Shown piece by piece: positions 1-9,434 of a DNA stretch of 42,921 nucleotides. This stretch comes from Candidatus Poribacteria bacterium. Lineage in GTDB: Bacteria > Poribacteria > WGA-4E > PCPOR2b. How positions within the stretch are numbered: position 1 is the first letter of the stretch; every line of letters begins with the position of its first letter. The notes under the pieces were generated by a model. The model did no database searches, was not told the origin of the DNA, and saw only the letters and a program-made list of their open reading frames with translations. The position numbers and the translations under genes are program-made. Location: NCBI GenBank assembly GCA_022822005.1, contig JAJECO010000082.1, positions 1 through 42,921 of the forward strand, read 5' to 3'.

Positions 1-137
1 CCCCTTATCAGGGGGACTTTTGAGACTTCGCTAAGAGGAGCTACTAGTGAACGTCTACTTACTTCTCTAATTCAGCATAAAGAGATAGAGGAATTACAGC
101 AGGTTATGCACTTGCACTTTACCTACATCGCACACTA
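1..137. repeat. Repeat remnant and leader at left edge
   Basis: The first 16 bases (CCCCTTATCAGGGGG) are the end of the C/G-tract palindromic repeat found again near 13.8, 19.1 and 27.9 kb. The rest holds no gene I can support. The frame of the following pseudouridine synthase is open back to a stop at 78-80 but has no ATG and no clear ribosome binding site. Confidence 0.45.
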
Positions 138-791
138 TTGAAAGTCCTTTATACTGATAATCATCTCCTTGTCGTACGTAAACCGGCGGGTATGTTGGTA
201 CAAGGCGATCATACCGGCGACACGTCGCTTTTTGATTATGGCAGGGAGTACATAAGAGATAAGTTCAATAAGCCCGGCAATGTGTATTTGGGACTTGTCC
301 ATCGTCTTGATAGGCCGACATCGGGTGTCATTGTGTTTGCGTTGACCTCCAAAGCGGCGAATCGGTTGTCCGAGCAGTTCCGGGTGGGCAGTGTCCGAAA
401 AGTTTATTGGGCACTTGTACAAGGCAAAACCCCGCCTGACGGGACGTTGGTAGATCGGATTCATCGCCACGGTCGCACGAGCCATATAGCCAAAAGTGAC
501 AGCGGTCAGCACGCTGAACTATCCTTTCGCCGACTGCGGTATCACAAAGGTGTGTCTTGGGTTGAGGTTGAACTGGGGACAGGCAGGCACCATCAGATCC
601 GTGTACAATTTTCACATCGTGGTCACCCGGTGATTGGCGATTTTCGGTACGGCTCTAAAATCAAATTTGGACAGAAAGCGCTGGCTTTGCACGCTCGGTC
701 GCTTACCATCAATCATCCCACACGAAAAGAAGATATGACCTTCGTGGCAGGGTTAGAGCCCTTTTGGCCTAAACAGTTTAGGACCTTGTAA
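138..791 (+). CDS. RluA-family pseudouridine synthase without S4 domain
   Basis: This enzyme isomerises uridine to pseudouridine in rRNA or tRNA in the cytoplasm. The family signature HRLDRPTSG is at residues 55-63, with the catalytic Asp at 58. An N-terminal NHLLVVRKPAGM strand and a C-terminal GRHHQIRVQFSHRGHPVIGD motif, also typical of RluA/RluC/RluD, are present. At 217 residues it is a short form with no S4 RNA-binding domain, like TruC/RluA-type proteins. The start is a TTG because no ATG lies in frame back to the stop at 78; no good Shine-Dalgarno is visible, so the exact start is uncertain. It stands alone before the VWA gene. The exact target base cannot be assigned. Confidence 0.88.
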   Translation: MKVLYTDNHLLVVRKPAGMLVQGDHTGDTSLFDYGREYIRDKFNKPGNVYLGLVHRLDRPTSGVIVFALTSKAANRLSEQFRVGSVRKVYWALVQGKTPPDGTLVDRIHRHGRTSHIAKSDSGQHAELSFRRLRYHKGVSWVEVELGTGRHHQIRVQFSHRGHPVIGDFRYGSKIKFGQKALALHARSLTINHPTRKEDMTFVAGLEPFWPKQFRTL

Positions 792-984
792 GGTTATGTC
801 CAAGTGTTAAAACCGCTATAAACAGGGATTCAGCATCTTTGGAGATAACTTTCCTAATGTCACCGCTGCTGACGCTTAGTATGGTGTTGGGTTTCACTCC
901 CGTTCAACCCAACCTACACCGCTTGCCCCGCCAGAGAACGGACGGTCGGAGGGAACGCCGCTTCTACGAAAACAGTGACGGCTG

Positions 985-3876
985 TTGAATAACGAGCAAC
1001 TTAGGTTGTTATATTCAGATATGTTCAAAACCGGTAATCCTCTCTTTTTTTTACTCCTCGGCATTATCCCAATCCTATTGATTATTGACCACTATACACG
1101 CGTTGAAGCAGCACGATGGCGGAGGGTTGGGACACTCCTCTTGCGTCTCGGTGCGGTGTTATGCCTCATCTTAGCATTAGTCGGTCTGCAGCAAAAGGAT
1201 CAAGAAGATATTCTCTCCGTCGTGTTCCTCCTTGATGTGTCCGACAGCGTCCCACCGGAACAGCAGAGCGCAGGAATCGAACAGATTAACTCATCCCTTG
1301 ACGCACTCAAGCCCACCGACCGATTTAGTGTAATTCTGTTCGCGGGAGAGGCTGCGGTGCGTGTGCCGAACAAGATGAAAGCAGCACAGCTCCAATTAAC
1401 AGAAGATATCCTAACAGGCGTAGAAGTAGACCGGACAGCGACCAATCTCGTAGGAGCGATTCAACTGGCGCTGAGCCTACCCATTGGTGAACACGGGGGG
1501 CAGAAGCGACTGGTGTTGCTGAGCGATGGCCTCCAAAACGTTGGCGAGATAGCGGATTTACTTGACCTTGTTCGGGCGAGCGAAATCGAGGTTTTCACGC
1601 TTCCACTGTCCTCCGAACGGGAATATGAAGTCTGGGTGAGAGAGCTGCGAACCCCGTCGCAGGTGCGAGCAAACGAAACTTTTTCGGTTCGCGCAATTAT
1701 CGAAACAACAACAGATACAGCAGTTCAAGCGAGGCTTTATCGCAACGACACCCCTGTGGATGAGCCTCGAATGATAGCTTTGACACAGGGGAAGCAGCCA
1801 ATCGACTTTCCACAGAGAATTTCCGAAGAAGACATCTACAGGTATCGAATCGAGCTTTCCGTGGATAACGCGACAGGTGACAATCCCGAAAACAACACAG
1901 GGGACGGCGTCACCCGTGTTTACGGGACGCCACATATCTTGTACATTGAGGGAGATACCGGCGAGACAAGATCGTTGAAGAATGTGCTTGAAATGAACAG
2001 TTTGGCGGTTGAAGTCCTCTCTTCCTCCGAATTTCCGACAGACCTCCTCACACTCCAGAATAGCGACGCCATAATCTTGAGCAATGTATCCGCTGATGAC
2101 CTCTCCGAACCTCAGATAGCGCACATCGAAAGCTACGTCCGAGATCTGGGGAAAGGACTGGTCGTAATTGGCGGGGACCGCGCGTTCGGCAGAGGCGGCT
2201 ATCATGACACACCGCTGGAACGGGCATTGCCCCTTGAGATGACACCGCGGCAGAAAAAAGAGTCTCTTGCATTGATACTTGTCGTTGATGCGTCTGGAAG
2301 TATGGCCAACTATATTGGTCCCGATCAGAAAATTCAGTTGGCACTCGAAGGGGTGCGCGCTTCCATCCAAGCGCTCGACGATGAAGACCGCGCCGGAGTG
2401 ATAGCGTTCGCTGCCGAAATCAAGATGGACCTCGCACCGACAACGCAACACGAAGAGATACTCCATGAGGTCGGAACGTTGCGTCCGGGTAGCGGCACGA
2501 AGATGTATCCCGCATTGGAAAGGGCTTATGAGCGACTCCAAACAGTTGGCGCAAAACAGAAACATATCTTGCTCCTATCAGACGGTAAATCAGAGGGGGC
2601 TTTTATTCCACTGGTGAAACGGATTGCAGCGGACAAGATGACCCTTTCGACCATTGCTATCGGTGATGCGGATCGAGCGCTGATGAAAGCGATTGCCGAG
2701 GCTGGAGGGGGCGGATACCGAGATGTTGGGAACGTCAGCGAACTGCCCAAAATTATGGCTGATGAGGTACGTCAGACCCAGAAATATATCGTCCAGGAGG
2801 CATTTCAGCCAATAATCAATGATGGGAATTCCCCGATGTTAGCGGGGATTAACCGCTTGCCGAAACTCTACGGCTACATTGCCACCTCGGAAAAAGAGTT
2901 AGCGCAAACCTACATTCACTCGCACGAAGACCATCCGATCCTCGCAGGCTGGAATTATGGGCTCGGCAGGTCTGTCGCCTTTACCTCTGATGTGAAGCCG
3001 GGATGGGGAGCGGACTGGATTGAGTGGGAGAATTTCGGCAGATTTTGGGGACAGGTCGTCAACTGGACTTTACCCTCAATGGACGGCGCTATGGATTTGG
3101 ATCTTACAGTAGTCCCCCAGAACGGCAGAGGAACGGTGTTTATAGATACAGCATCTACCCCTGCAACGTATGGTCTCACGTTTGACGTGAGTCTCGCCCG
3201 CCCCAACGGTAAGGGAGCGGTAGTCGAACTGCACCGCGTCACACCGACACAATATTCTGGAGAATTCCCCCTACGCGAGCGTGGATCGTATCTTGTTACT
3301 GCACAGAAAAAACGAGATGGACAGGTCGAAAGCACCGATTACGAGAGCTTTGTGCTCTCCTACCCAGCGGAGTTTGCCGAATTCCAGACGAATCGTCAGC
3401 TGCTCGATGAACTTGCGAGCCAAACCGACGGAATTTTTGAACCATCACCTCAACAGATTGTTCAACACCGTGGAACGCCAATTGAACATCTCAAACCGCT
3501 CTCGCTTCCCCTATTGATAGCGAGCCTGATTCTATTTGTCTTGGAGATGATCCTGCGTCGTTTCAGCATTGCGAGCGGTTATCTTACAGAACTTAAAACG
3601 CAGTTGAGATTGCTCTACCGCCGAGACGATCATGCGGCTTCACCAACCCTTTCGCGCTTGCGACAAACGAAGACAGCGCTGGCAAGGGAGTCCTCGACAA
3701 CACCCGGTGATTTCGCTCCGTCCTCAACATCTCAATCTGGATATCAGCGCGAGCGCGAGTCAGATTCGGGGTTGGGGAGCGCTACATCGGCAGATCCGCA
3801 AACTGCATCAACGGATGGCATAGGAAGATTGTTGCAGGCGAAGGGTCGGGCGCGTAACAATGAACCCTCAAGATAA
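985..3876 (+). CDS. Membrane protein with two von Willebrand A domains and a GATase-like domain
   Basis: A 963-residue membrane protein. Two N-terminal hydrophobic segments (about 19-36 and 50-68) are followed by a VWA domain with MIDAS motif DVSDS (84-88). Next comes a glutamine-amidotransferase-like segment (about 315-415, containing GKGLVVIGGDRAFGRGGY), then a second VWA domain with MIDAS DASGS (435-439). A last transmembrane helix lies near 841-860, before a Ser/Gln-rich polar tail of about 100 residues. This architecture is known from Planctomycetes and related phyla, near BatA-type proteins; both MIDAS sites look able to bind metal. The start is TTG, chosen from the open frame. Role unknown: probably protein-protein contact or assembly at the membrane. 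No MoxR ATPase or DUF58 gene, the usual companions, is adjacent. Confidence 0.85.
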   Translation: MNNEQLRLLYSDMFKTGNPLFFLLLGIIPILLIIDHYTRVEAARWRRVGTLLLRLGAVLCLILALVGLQQKDQEDILSVVFLLDVSDSVPPEQQSAGIEQINSSLDALKPTDRFSVILFAGEAAVRVPNKMKAAQLQLTEDILTGVEVDRTATNLVGAIQLALSLPIGEHGGQKRLVLLSDGLQNVGEIADLLDLVRASEIEVFTLPLSSEREYEVWVRELRTPSQVRANETFSVRAIIETTTDTAVQARLYRNDTPVDEPRMIALTQGKQPIDFPQRISEEDIYRYRIELSVDNATGDNPENNTGDGVTRVYGTPHILYIEGDTGETRSLKNVLEMNSLAVEVLSSSEFPTDLLTLQNSDAIILSNVSADDLSEPQIAHIESYVRDLGKGLVVIGGDRAFGRGGYHDTPLERALPLEMTPRQKKESLALILVVDASGSMANYIGPDQKIQLALEGVRASIQALDDEDRAGVIAFAAEIKMDLAPTTQHEEILHEVGTLRPGSGTKMYPALERAYERLQTVGAKQKHILLLSDGKSEGAFIPLVKRIAADKMTLSTIAIGDADRALMKAIAEAGGGGYRDVGNVSELPKIMADEVRQTQKYIVQEAFQPIINDGNSPMLAGINRLPKLYGYIATSEKELAQTYIHSHEDHPILAGWNYGLGRSVAFTSDVKPGWGADWIEWENFGRFWGQVVNWTLPSMDGAMDLDLTVVPQNGRGTVFIDTASTPATYGLTFDVSLARPNGKGAVVELHRVTPTQYSGEFPLRERGSYLVTAQKKRDGQVESTDYESFVLSYPAEFAEFQTNRQLLDELASQTDGIFEPSPQQIVQHRGTPIEHLKPLSLPLLIASLILFVLEMILRRFSIASGYLTELKTQLRLLYRRDDHAASPTLSRLRQTKTALARESSTTPGDFAPSSTSQSGYQRERESDSGLGSATSADPQTASTDGIGRLLQAKGRARNNEPSR

Positions 3877-3900
3877 ATCCATCCTAAAATTCAGGATTTT
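3875..3900 (+). terminator. Weak hairpin after the VWA gene
   Basis: AAATCC (3875-3880) pairs with GGATTT (3894-3899), and ATCCT pairs with AGGAT inside it, followed by T residues. It sits at the stop codon of the VWA gene. The stem is short and AT-rich, so this is only a possible intrinsic terminator. Confidence 0.25.
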
Positions 3901-3962
3901 GTCCTTGCGCGTTGCTGTGGGAACAGCAAGTTCAAGACAATAATCTTTCAAAGGAGAACCGT

Positions 3963-4754
3963 ATGAAAGCGTCGTTTTGCACGAACGCCTTTGGCAACAC
4001 GCAGCAGGCTATTGAGGCAGCTATACCGAAATTGGCACAAATGGGATATGACGGGTTGGAGTTTTGGGAGCAGTACCTACCAAGTGCAGACCTGAAGTGG
4101 CTCAAAGAGATAATGGATGCACACCGACTCGAAATCGTTCAGATCTGCCCCTATTTTGACTTCACCACCAGTTCAGAGACGTGGGAGCAGAGCATACGGG
4201 ATGCGGAGCGATACATCGAATATTCGATTCAGTTGGGATGTCCTTTTATCCGGACGTACACCGGCAATGTCGGCAGTGCTGACGCAACGACGGAGCAGTG
4301 GGCTGCTTGCGTAGAAGGGTTGCAGCGGATTTGTGAGATGGGTATGCCACACGGCATTGTGTTTCCGCTCGAAACCCATCAGGTTATCCATTCAGGACCC
4401 AATCTGACAGATACGAGTCCAACCACGCTCAAGTTGCTCGCTGATGTGGGAATGGACAACTTGAAGGTGAATATCCAGACACCGTTGTTAGGCGAGTCGG
4501 TTTTCGAGACAGCGGCGCAGTTGGGTCCCCATGTCGTTCACGTCCACGCCCATAATTGGATTGGCAATTGGCCCAATCTCACGTTTTTGGATGCTGGGGA
4601 CGAGGATTTTACGGAGTTCACACGCATATTGAAGGATAAGGGTTTTGACGGTTATATCTCTGTCGAACATGGCAGCCACCACCCGCCCTATCAGACAGCA
4701 GCCCACGAGATCCAATATCTGAAACAATTGATTGCTGGCGAGCTTTGGAGATGA
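3963..4754 (+). CDS. Sugar phosphate isomerase/epimerase (AP-endonuclease-2-like TIM barrel)
   Basis: A 263-residue protein of the xylose-isomerase-like TIM-barrel family (AP_endonuc_2 fold). These enzymes isomerise or epimerise sugars or inositols, often with a divalent metal held by Glu, Asp, His and Glu. Candidate metal ligands are in FPLETHQ, VHVHAHNW and ISVEHGSHH. The ATG at 3963 follows AAAGGAG with correct spacing, so I prefer it to the open frame that begins at 3912. It is followed 136 bases later by a GNAT gene. Paralogues of the same broad family lie at 12035 and 18131, but they differ strongly and probably act on different substrates. Confidence 0.85.
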   Translation: MKASFCTNAFGNTQQAIEAAIPKLAQMGYDGLEFWEQYLPSADLKWLKEIMDAHRLEIVQICPYFDFTTSSETWEQSIRDAERYIEYSIQLGCPFIRTYTGNVGSADATTEQWAACVEGLQRICEMGMPHGIVFPLETHQVIHSGPNLTDTSPTTLKLLADVGMDNLKVNIQTPLLGESVFETAAQLGPHVVHVHAHNWIGNWPNLTFLDAGDEDFTEFTRILKDKGFDGYISVEHGSHHPPYQTAAHEIQYLKQLIAGELWR

Positions 4755-4889
4755 GCCCTAACATCGAGCACCCGATCGGCTGCTGCACAGCGTGGAAGTT
4801 CCCGCGATCGCACGGAAGATGGCAGAGAGCAGGCGGCCGAAATCACCACTACAAGGAGTCTTAGCAGTAAGTGGTGGGAAGGAGAAACC

Positions 4890-5354
4890 ATGATAAGAAA
4901 ATATCGACCATCAGATCTTGAAACGCTCCGACAAATCACCGCAATTTGCTTTGAAGGGGTTTCGATCGACAAGAACATCGAAGACAAGTTTGGTGTCATC
5001 AATGAACTGGATTGGAAGCAGCGCAAGATGTCACACATTAACAACGATGTAGAAGCGAATGCGGACGGCGTGTTTGTCGCAGAGATTGCGGGAGAGGTGG
5101 TGGGTTATATCACCGTCTACGCCAATCACGAGACGAAAATTGGCGGTATTCCAAATCTGTCTGTGCTCCCAGACTTTCAACAGAAAGGATTGGGGACAGA
5201 ACTGATTGAGACAGCGTTGGCGTATCTGAAGGAGGAAGGAATGCTTTATGCGCGGATTGAGACGCTGGAACAGAATCAGATTGGAACAAACTTCTATCCC
5301 AAGATGGGTTTTATCGAAATCGCCAGACAGGTCCATTATATCCGGCCACTATAA
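4890..5354 (+). CDS. GNAT-family N-acetyltransferase
   Basis: A 154-residue single-domain acetyltransferase that would move an acetyl group from acetyl-CoA to an amine. The acetyl-CoA loop QQKGLG lies in the segment NLSVLPDFQQKGLGTELIET. It is preceded by the expected beta-strand VFVAEIAGEVVGYITVY and followed by FYPKMGFIEIARQVHYI, the usual C-terminal motif B region. ATG at 4890 has a good ribosome binding site (GGGAAGGAG). The target may be a small molecule or a protein N-terminus; nothing in the context decides. Confidence 0.88.
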   Translation: MIRKYRPSDLETLRQITAICFEGVSIDKNIEDKFGVINELDWKQRKMSHINNDVEANADGVFVAEIAGEVVGYITVYANHETKIGGIPNLSVLPDFQQKGLGTELIETALAYLKEEGMLYARIETLEQNQIGTNFYPKMGFIEIARQVHYIRPL

Positions 5355-5448
5355 CGGAGGCGGGTTACATGCCAGCGTTCTATCACTCCCAAAAAGACAG
5401 ATTGGCTCTTAGCAGGGATGAAAATGTAACCGCAGTCATTTTAGTTCT

Positions 5449-6939
5449 TTAGAGATCAACCGTTACAGATGATGCGAGGACTGCTTCAACTCCGCCCGTT
5501 TTGATAAGTTGGATTGCTTCCTGGAGTTGGTTGTCATTAACAAGATCGACCAATGGATCAATGCCGACATTTCTGTTGAAGAACATATTTGCCTCGTTCT
5601 TAACAATCTCAATATCGAGCATGATTTTGTTTTCCACGAGTGTCGCCATCAATTCCGGGAGTTCCGGCTCCAACTGAGCGAAATCTTTGGGAGTTTCCCC
5701 CATTTCCATCTCCGTCCGTTCGATCCAGTCCTCAACAAACGTCTCTACATATTTCCGAGCGTATAACCGCATCGCTGCTGTGACTTCATCGAGCTTACTC
5801 ATCTCAACCTCGATATTTGGATCGATTCCCTTTTCGTTAATTGAGACACCGCTCGGTGTGTAGTAGGTCGAGATCGTAAAAGAGACTGCAGCTTCTTTTT
5901 CCAAGGCGTTCAAAGGAAATCGTTGCTGGACAACACCCTTGCCGAACGTTTTCTTACCGAGGATAGCACCCCGCCTGGAATCCTTGATAGCACCGGCAAC
6001 AATTTCAGAGCCACTTGCACTATACTCATTCACAAGTATCACTAGCTCCACCTCCGCTGGGCAAAGCATTTCAGCCGTTGCGAGATACTCTTGGTTATAC
6101 CTATTAAGCCTCCCTTGCGTTGACACAATAACCCCTCTGGAGATAAAGGCGTTGGTCACATCGTAGGCGGCTTTAAGCAGTCCTCCCGGATTGTGTCGGA
6201 GATCCAAAATTAGCGACTTCATCGCTCCATCGTCGGCATCAAGTAAGGTCTTTAGTGCCTGCTGAAACTCGTCAACGGTTCTGCCGGTGAAGCTCTCAAT
6301 TTTTATGTAGCCGATGCCATCCTCAAGCATCGTTTCCCGAACGCTCTCAATTTTAATTTCCTCACGGACCAATGTCACATCAAATGGTTCGGAATGTCCT
6401 CGGCGCTGTACCGTCACCGTAACCTCTGTACCAACTATCCCTCTCAAAGTATCAACAACTTCCGAAAGCGTTTGCCCTCCGGCACTAATATGGATCGGCT
6501 CTCCATCGACTTTGGTTATATAATCACCTGCTTGCAATCCCGCTCGCATTGCCGGGGTACTGGGTAGAGGTCGAGCAATTTTTATAAAGCCTTTGTCTTC
6601 ATAGATCCGAATGCCGAGGCCGCCAAATCTTGCATGATACAGATTCTCTTCTTCGCGTTTCTGATCGACCGGCGGTAGGTAGAAGGTGTAGGGATCGTTC
6701 AAGGCAGCCAGCGATCCTTTGATCGCTCCTTCAAACATTTCCCGCTGATCAACATCGTCGTAGTAATGGACATCCGCTTTTCTAATCACCTCTATTAGCG
6801 CCTTCTGCAGGTTGATTATGTTTTTACCATCGCGATCACTTAGCGCAGTCTTCTCTCCTAACGGCACGAGAAAGAGCGCAATAATGACAGCAGCGGCCAA
6901 AACTGCTATAGGCAAGGTGTGTTTTCTATATCGAACCAT
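5449..6939 (-). CDS. S41-family C-terminal processing peptidase with PDZ domain
   Basis: A 496-residue Ctp/Tsp-type serine protease that cleaves proteins near their C termini in the periplasm. An N-terminal signal/anchor helix (IAVLAAAVIIALFLVPL) precedes a PDZ domain (about 100-195, GLGIRIYEDKGFIKI...AGLQAGDYITKVDGE). The catalytic core carries the Ser-Lys dyad: Ser309 in ASGSE and Lys334 in KKTFGKG, spaced as in E. coli Tsp. LRHNPGGLL is also diagnostic. I start at the ATG at 6939, which has GAGGG six bases upstream, rather than the in-frame start at 6978. A strong -10 box lies about 75 bases upstream. Length is usual for CtpA. Confidence 0.93.
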   Translation of the reverse strand: MVRYRKHTLPIAVLAAAVIIALFLVPLGEKTALSDRDGKNIINLQKALIEVIRKADVHYYDDVDQREMFEGAIKGSLAALNDPYTFYLPPVDQKREEENLYHARFGGLGIRIYEDKGFIKIARPLPSTPAMRAGLQAGDYITKVDGEPIHISAGGQTLSEVVDTLRGIVGTEVTVTVQRRGHSEPFDVTLVREEIKIESVRETMLEDGIGYIKIESFTGRTVDEFQQALKTLLDADDGAMKSLILDLRHNPGGLLKAAYDVTNAFISRGVIVSTQGRLNRYNQEYLATAEMLCPAEVELVILVNEYSASGSEIVAGAIKDSRRGAILGKKTFGKGVVQQRFPLNALEKEAAVSFTISTYYTPSGVSINEKGIDPNIEVEMSKLDEVTAAMRLYARKYVETFVEDWIERTEMEMGETPKDFAQLEPELPELMATLVENKIMLDIEIVKNEANMFFNRNVGIDPLVDLVNDNQLQEAIQLIKTGGVEAVLASSVTVDL

Positions 6940-7014
6940 GAATCCCTCGTATGTTTGTTGTTTTATTAAACACAGCATTTAGTTAGGGGTTTATATCATC
7001 GTCTCGTTTGCATA

Positions 7015-7043
7015 ATTATAACATGATTCGCGAGATGCTGCAA
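7015..7043 (-). promoter_or_regulatory. Sigma-70-type promoter for the S41 peptidase gene
   Basis: On the minus strand a perfect TATAAT (7020-7015) lies 17 bases after TTGCAG (7043-7038), a 3-of-6 match to the -35 consensus. Transcription would begin near 7008, giving a leader of about 70 bases. Confidence 0.55.
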
Positions 7044-7081
7044 GAGGTTAAAAGCGACTATTTTTTAACTTCAACTTAAGT

Positions 7082-7711
7082 TTAGAGATGGAGGCGAATG
7101 AGTGGTTTCACTGTCACATGGGTGTAGGTTTGCTCAGAGACCGTTTCGCAAAAGAACGGCTCGAAAAAGGTATCAAGGCAGGTTAGGAATTCGGGAAGAT
7201 TCACCCCCATATATATCGGGTCATCAAGATTGGTCAGCACGTGCAGTAACTTGGTGCGTCCATTGGTTGAGAGGCTTTGTAGACCACGAAGCTGTCGCAT
7301 GTGATATTTAATCAGCGCTGCCGAAATTTGAATCAATCCCTGCAGAAACAGTCGGCAATCGTCCTCCGTTTTATTCCAAAGCCCTTCCCATGCCTCATGG
7401 GCTTCCCACCAGTACGCAAAATTAAAAAGATCGACGCCGTATAGATAATCTTCAGTTTGACGCCAAGCGGCAGGCAGAGAAACAGGACAATCGTCCTCTT
7501 CCAACCCGTGGCTATGCCCTTGTGGATCCCTGATTGGGTGCGGTGTGACACCCGGCACATGCCGATAGGGAGGGAAAGGACGCTGCGAACAGTATCGGAT
7601 TCCATCGGGATCGAATGGCTGCGGTTGTTCAATGGGCGGCGCTTCCTCAGCAACCGAGACTGTCACTTTCTGGTTTGAACGTCTAAAGAGTTTAGGGATT
7701 GCTAATTTCAT
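7082..7711 (-). CDS. DUF309 domain-containing protein
   Basis: A 209-residue protein. The core at about 95-150 has the DUF309 pattern: WWEAHEAWEGLWNK, then CRLFLQGLIQISAALIKYHM and RQLRGLQSL. The family is all-helical and of unknown function. The N-terminal 70 residues are proline-rich (PPIEQPQPFDPDG, RPFPPYRHVPGVTPHPI) and include HSHGLEEDDCPV; they are not part of the usual domain. The start codon lies five bases from the end of a MITE-like repeat and has no visible ribosome binding site, so expression signals may come from or have been altered by the repeat. Confidence 0.8.
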   Translation of the reverse strand: MKLAIPKLFRRSNQKVTVSVAEEAPPIEQPQPFDPDGIRYCSQRPFPPYRHVPGVTPHPIRDPQGHSHGLEEDDCPVSLPAAWRQTEDYLYGVDLFNFAYWWEAHEAWEGLWNKTEDDCRLFLQGLIQISAALIKYHMRQLRGLQSLSTNGRTKLLHVLTNLDDPIYMGVNLPEFLTCLDTFFEPFFCETVSEQTYTHVTVKPLIRLHL

Positions 7712-7715
7712 GGTT

Positions 7716-7882
7716 TATGGTGAACTTTAGAATTACTTGGACACGCTGTACCGACGATGGGAAAATACGGGCTATCATCCCGGTAGGTGCGGTTTCTAAC
7801 CGCACCGCATAGGCGCAGTTACAAACAGCGCCTACCAAACATGGGGAGCGAAAGTGTCTACATATTTTGATAATTCACTATA
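7716..7882. repeat. MITE-like repeat, TATAGTGAA family, copy 1
   Basis: About 167 bases. The left end TATGGTGAACTTTAGAATTA and the right end (reverse complement TATAGTGAATTATCAAAA) form imperfect terminal inverted repeats. The interior holds GGTGCGGTTTCTAACCGCAC, which folds as a hairpin, and GCGCCTACCAAACATGG. Copy 2 is at 12841-13011 with the same order of blocks. No protein is encoded. Confidence 0.65.
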
Positions 7883-8117
7883 AATTGTTTCCCAGCGGTA
7901 GGGTCCGTTTGTATCTTTATTGTATCATATTCGGGATAATTTTGCAGATGATAATAGCTGAAATGTGATTTTTAGACTAACTGTTTTTTGATAGCATCCC
8001 CCGCCCCATTTGTGATAACATCCTCGCCGTACGCTTGATAGGATAGCTTGCTGCGGATTGCATAATCTATAAAGATTGAGCGGAAACGAAATCATATAAG
8101 CACCAGAGGAGACAGCA
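7883..8117. other. Intergenic region upstream of the cupin gene
   Basis: No gene is supported. A possible weak promoter for the cupin gene is TTGATA at 8035-8040 followed by CATAAT at 8061-8066 (spacing 20, longer than ideal). The ribosome binding site AGAGGAG is just before the cupin start. Confidence 0.3.
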
Positions 8118-8483
8118 ATGAAAACAGACATCTATGTGATCAAACTCAGCGATGGGGAGCGCATCGGAGACGCGGTAAAGCCTCTCCTCGATCCAGTGGA
8201 TATGGGAAGCATTGGTCACTTTGCGGTATCGAAAGATCAACCAACAGAACTGCACTATCATGACTACGACGAGTATTGGTACTTCACCGAAGGCACAACA
8301 ACCGTCACCCTACGCACCCCCGATGGTACGAGTCAATCGTATCAGATTGGACCGGGTGATTTGGTGGTAACTCCCAAAGGGGTTGAGCATGGCCATATTC
8401 CCGACGACACTGTAAAAGGGATTCAGTGGGTCAGTGTCATTGCGCCGGAAGCGCGCCACGGTCATTTACACCGAGAACTATAA
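8118..8483 (+). CDS. Small single-domain cupin protein
   Basis: A 121-residue cupin. Metal-ligand motifs are LHYHDYDEYWYF (first cupin motif, two His and Glu) and TPKGVEHGHIP (second motif His). Such proteins bind a metal and can be isomerases, dioxygenases or sugar-binding proteins. It is the first gene of a plus-strand run: 17 bases separate it from the aldo/keto reductase, so the two are probably co-transcribed and may act on the same sugar or keto-acid. ATG at 8118 has AGAGGAG upstream. Confidence 0.85.
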   Translation: MKTDIYVIKLSDGERIGDAVKPLLDPVDMGSIGHFAVSKDQPTELHYHDYDEYWYFTEGTTTVTLRTPDGTSQSYQIGPGDLVVTPKGVEHGHIPDDTVKGIQWVSVIAPEARHGHLHREL

Positions 8484-8500
8484 AACAGTAAGGAGCAATC

Positions 8501-9394
8501 ATGACAAACCAAGGCGCATTACTGCCCCGGCGTCGGTTAGGACGCACAGGTTTAGAGGTAACCGGACTCAGCATGGGTGGTGCGGGTGTAGGACGCGACA
8601 ATGTATCAGATGACGAAGCGATTGAAGCGGTGCATCGGGCAATAGAACTGGGGATGAACTACCTCGACACGGCACCGTTGTACGGGGCTTGTGAAAGCGA
8701 AAGGCGGATCGGGCTCGCATTGGCTGGCGGTTGGCGTGAAAAAATCTACTTGGCAACAAAAATCGGGACACACCCGGAATGGCGAGGCGATTTTTCCGCA
8801 TCGACAACGCGCAGAAGCGTTGAAAACAGTCTCCGTTTATTGGACACAGATTATCTGGAGGTGTGCCTCGTCCACGATCCGGACAGCATGGACCCTGTGA
8901 TCGCAAAAGGCGGGGCGTTTGAGGAACTCCAACGGATGCGCGAAGAGGGATTACTGCGCTATATTGGGCTTGGCGTCCGTGAGCACGAGTTTCATCGTAT
9001 CGCCATTGAAACCGGCGTTGTGGATGTGATTCTGACCTTCCTCGATTATACGCTGCTTAGCCAGACCGCTGCGGAAAGCCTGTTACCGTTTGCGGCGGAG
9101 CACGATATCGGGGTAATCAACGGCAGTCCAATTGCGATGGGATTGCTTTCGGGCGTTGAACCGGACGTAACAGCCCGACCGCCGGAGGGTGAACGGGCAC
9201 ACAGGCTCTGGCAGTGGGCAACAGAAAATAATCAGAATCTGCTCAACTTGGCAATCCAATTTTGCCTACGGCAACCGCTTATCCACATGAGCCTGACGGG
9301 GTCTAAAGACGCAGCAGAGGTTGAACAGAATTTTGCTGCGGCAACCACGCCGGTGCCGGAGAAGATCTGGGAACAGTTAGCGGCTGTGATGTGA
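8501..9394 (+). CDS. Aldo/keto reductase
   Basis: A 297-residue NAD(P)-dependent oxidoreductase with the AKR catalytic tetrad visible: Asp and Tyr in YLDTAPLYGACESERRIG, Lys in YLATKIG, His in CLVHDPDS. The N-terminal RRRLGRTGLEVTGLSMGGAGVG is typical. The arrangement recalls D-threo-aldose (L-fucose) 1-dehydrogenases, but I cannot fix the substrate. The AAGGAG ribosome binding site is directly in front, and the gene follows the cupin by 17 bases. Confidence 0.9.
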   Translation: MTNQGALLPRRRLGRTGLEVTGLSMGGAGVGRDNVSDDEAIEAVHRAIELGMNYLDTAPLYGACESERRIGLALAGGWREKIYLATKIGTHPEWRGDFSASTTRRSVENSLRLLDTDYLEVCLVHDPDSMDPVIAKGGAFEELQRMREEGLLRYIGLGVREHEFHRIAIETGVVDVILTFLDYTLLSQTAAESLLPFAAEHDIGVINGSPIAMGLLSGVEPDVTARPPEGERAHRLWQWATENNQNLLNLAIQFCLRQPLIHMSLTGSKDAAEVEQNFAAATTPVPEKIWEQLAAVM

Positions 9395-9434
9395 GGATCT
9401 AAGTTCTGAACTGAGTTGTCTATGGGAGGTGTTA

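Noticed and set aside
1558-2565. Open frame of 335 codons on the minus strand
   Set aside because: It lies opposite the well-supported VWA gene, is rich in Cys and Arg and has no family motif.
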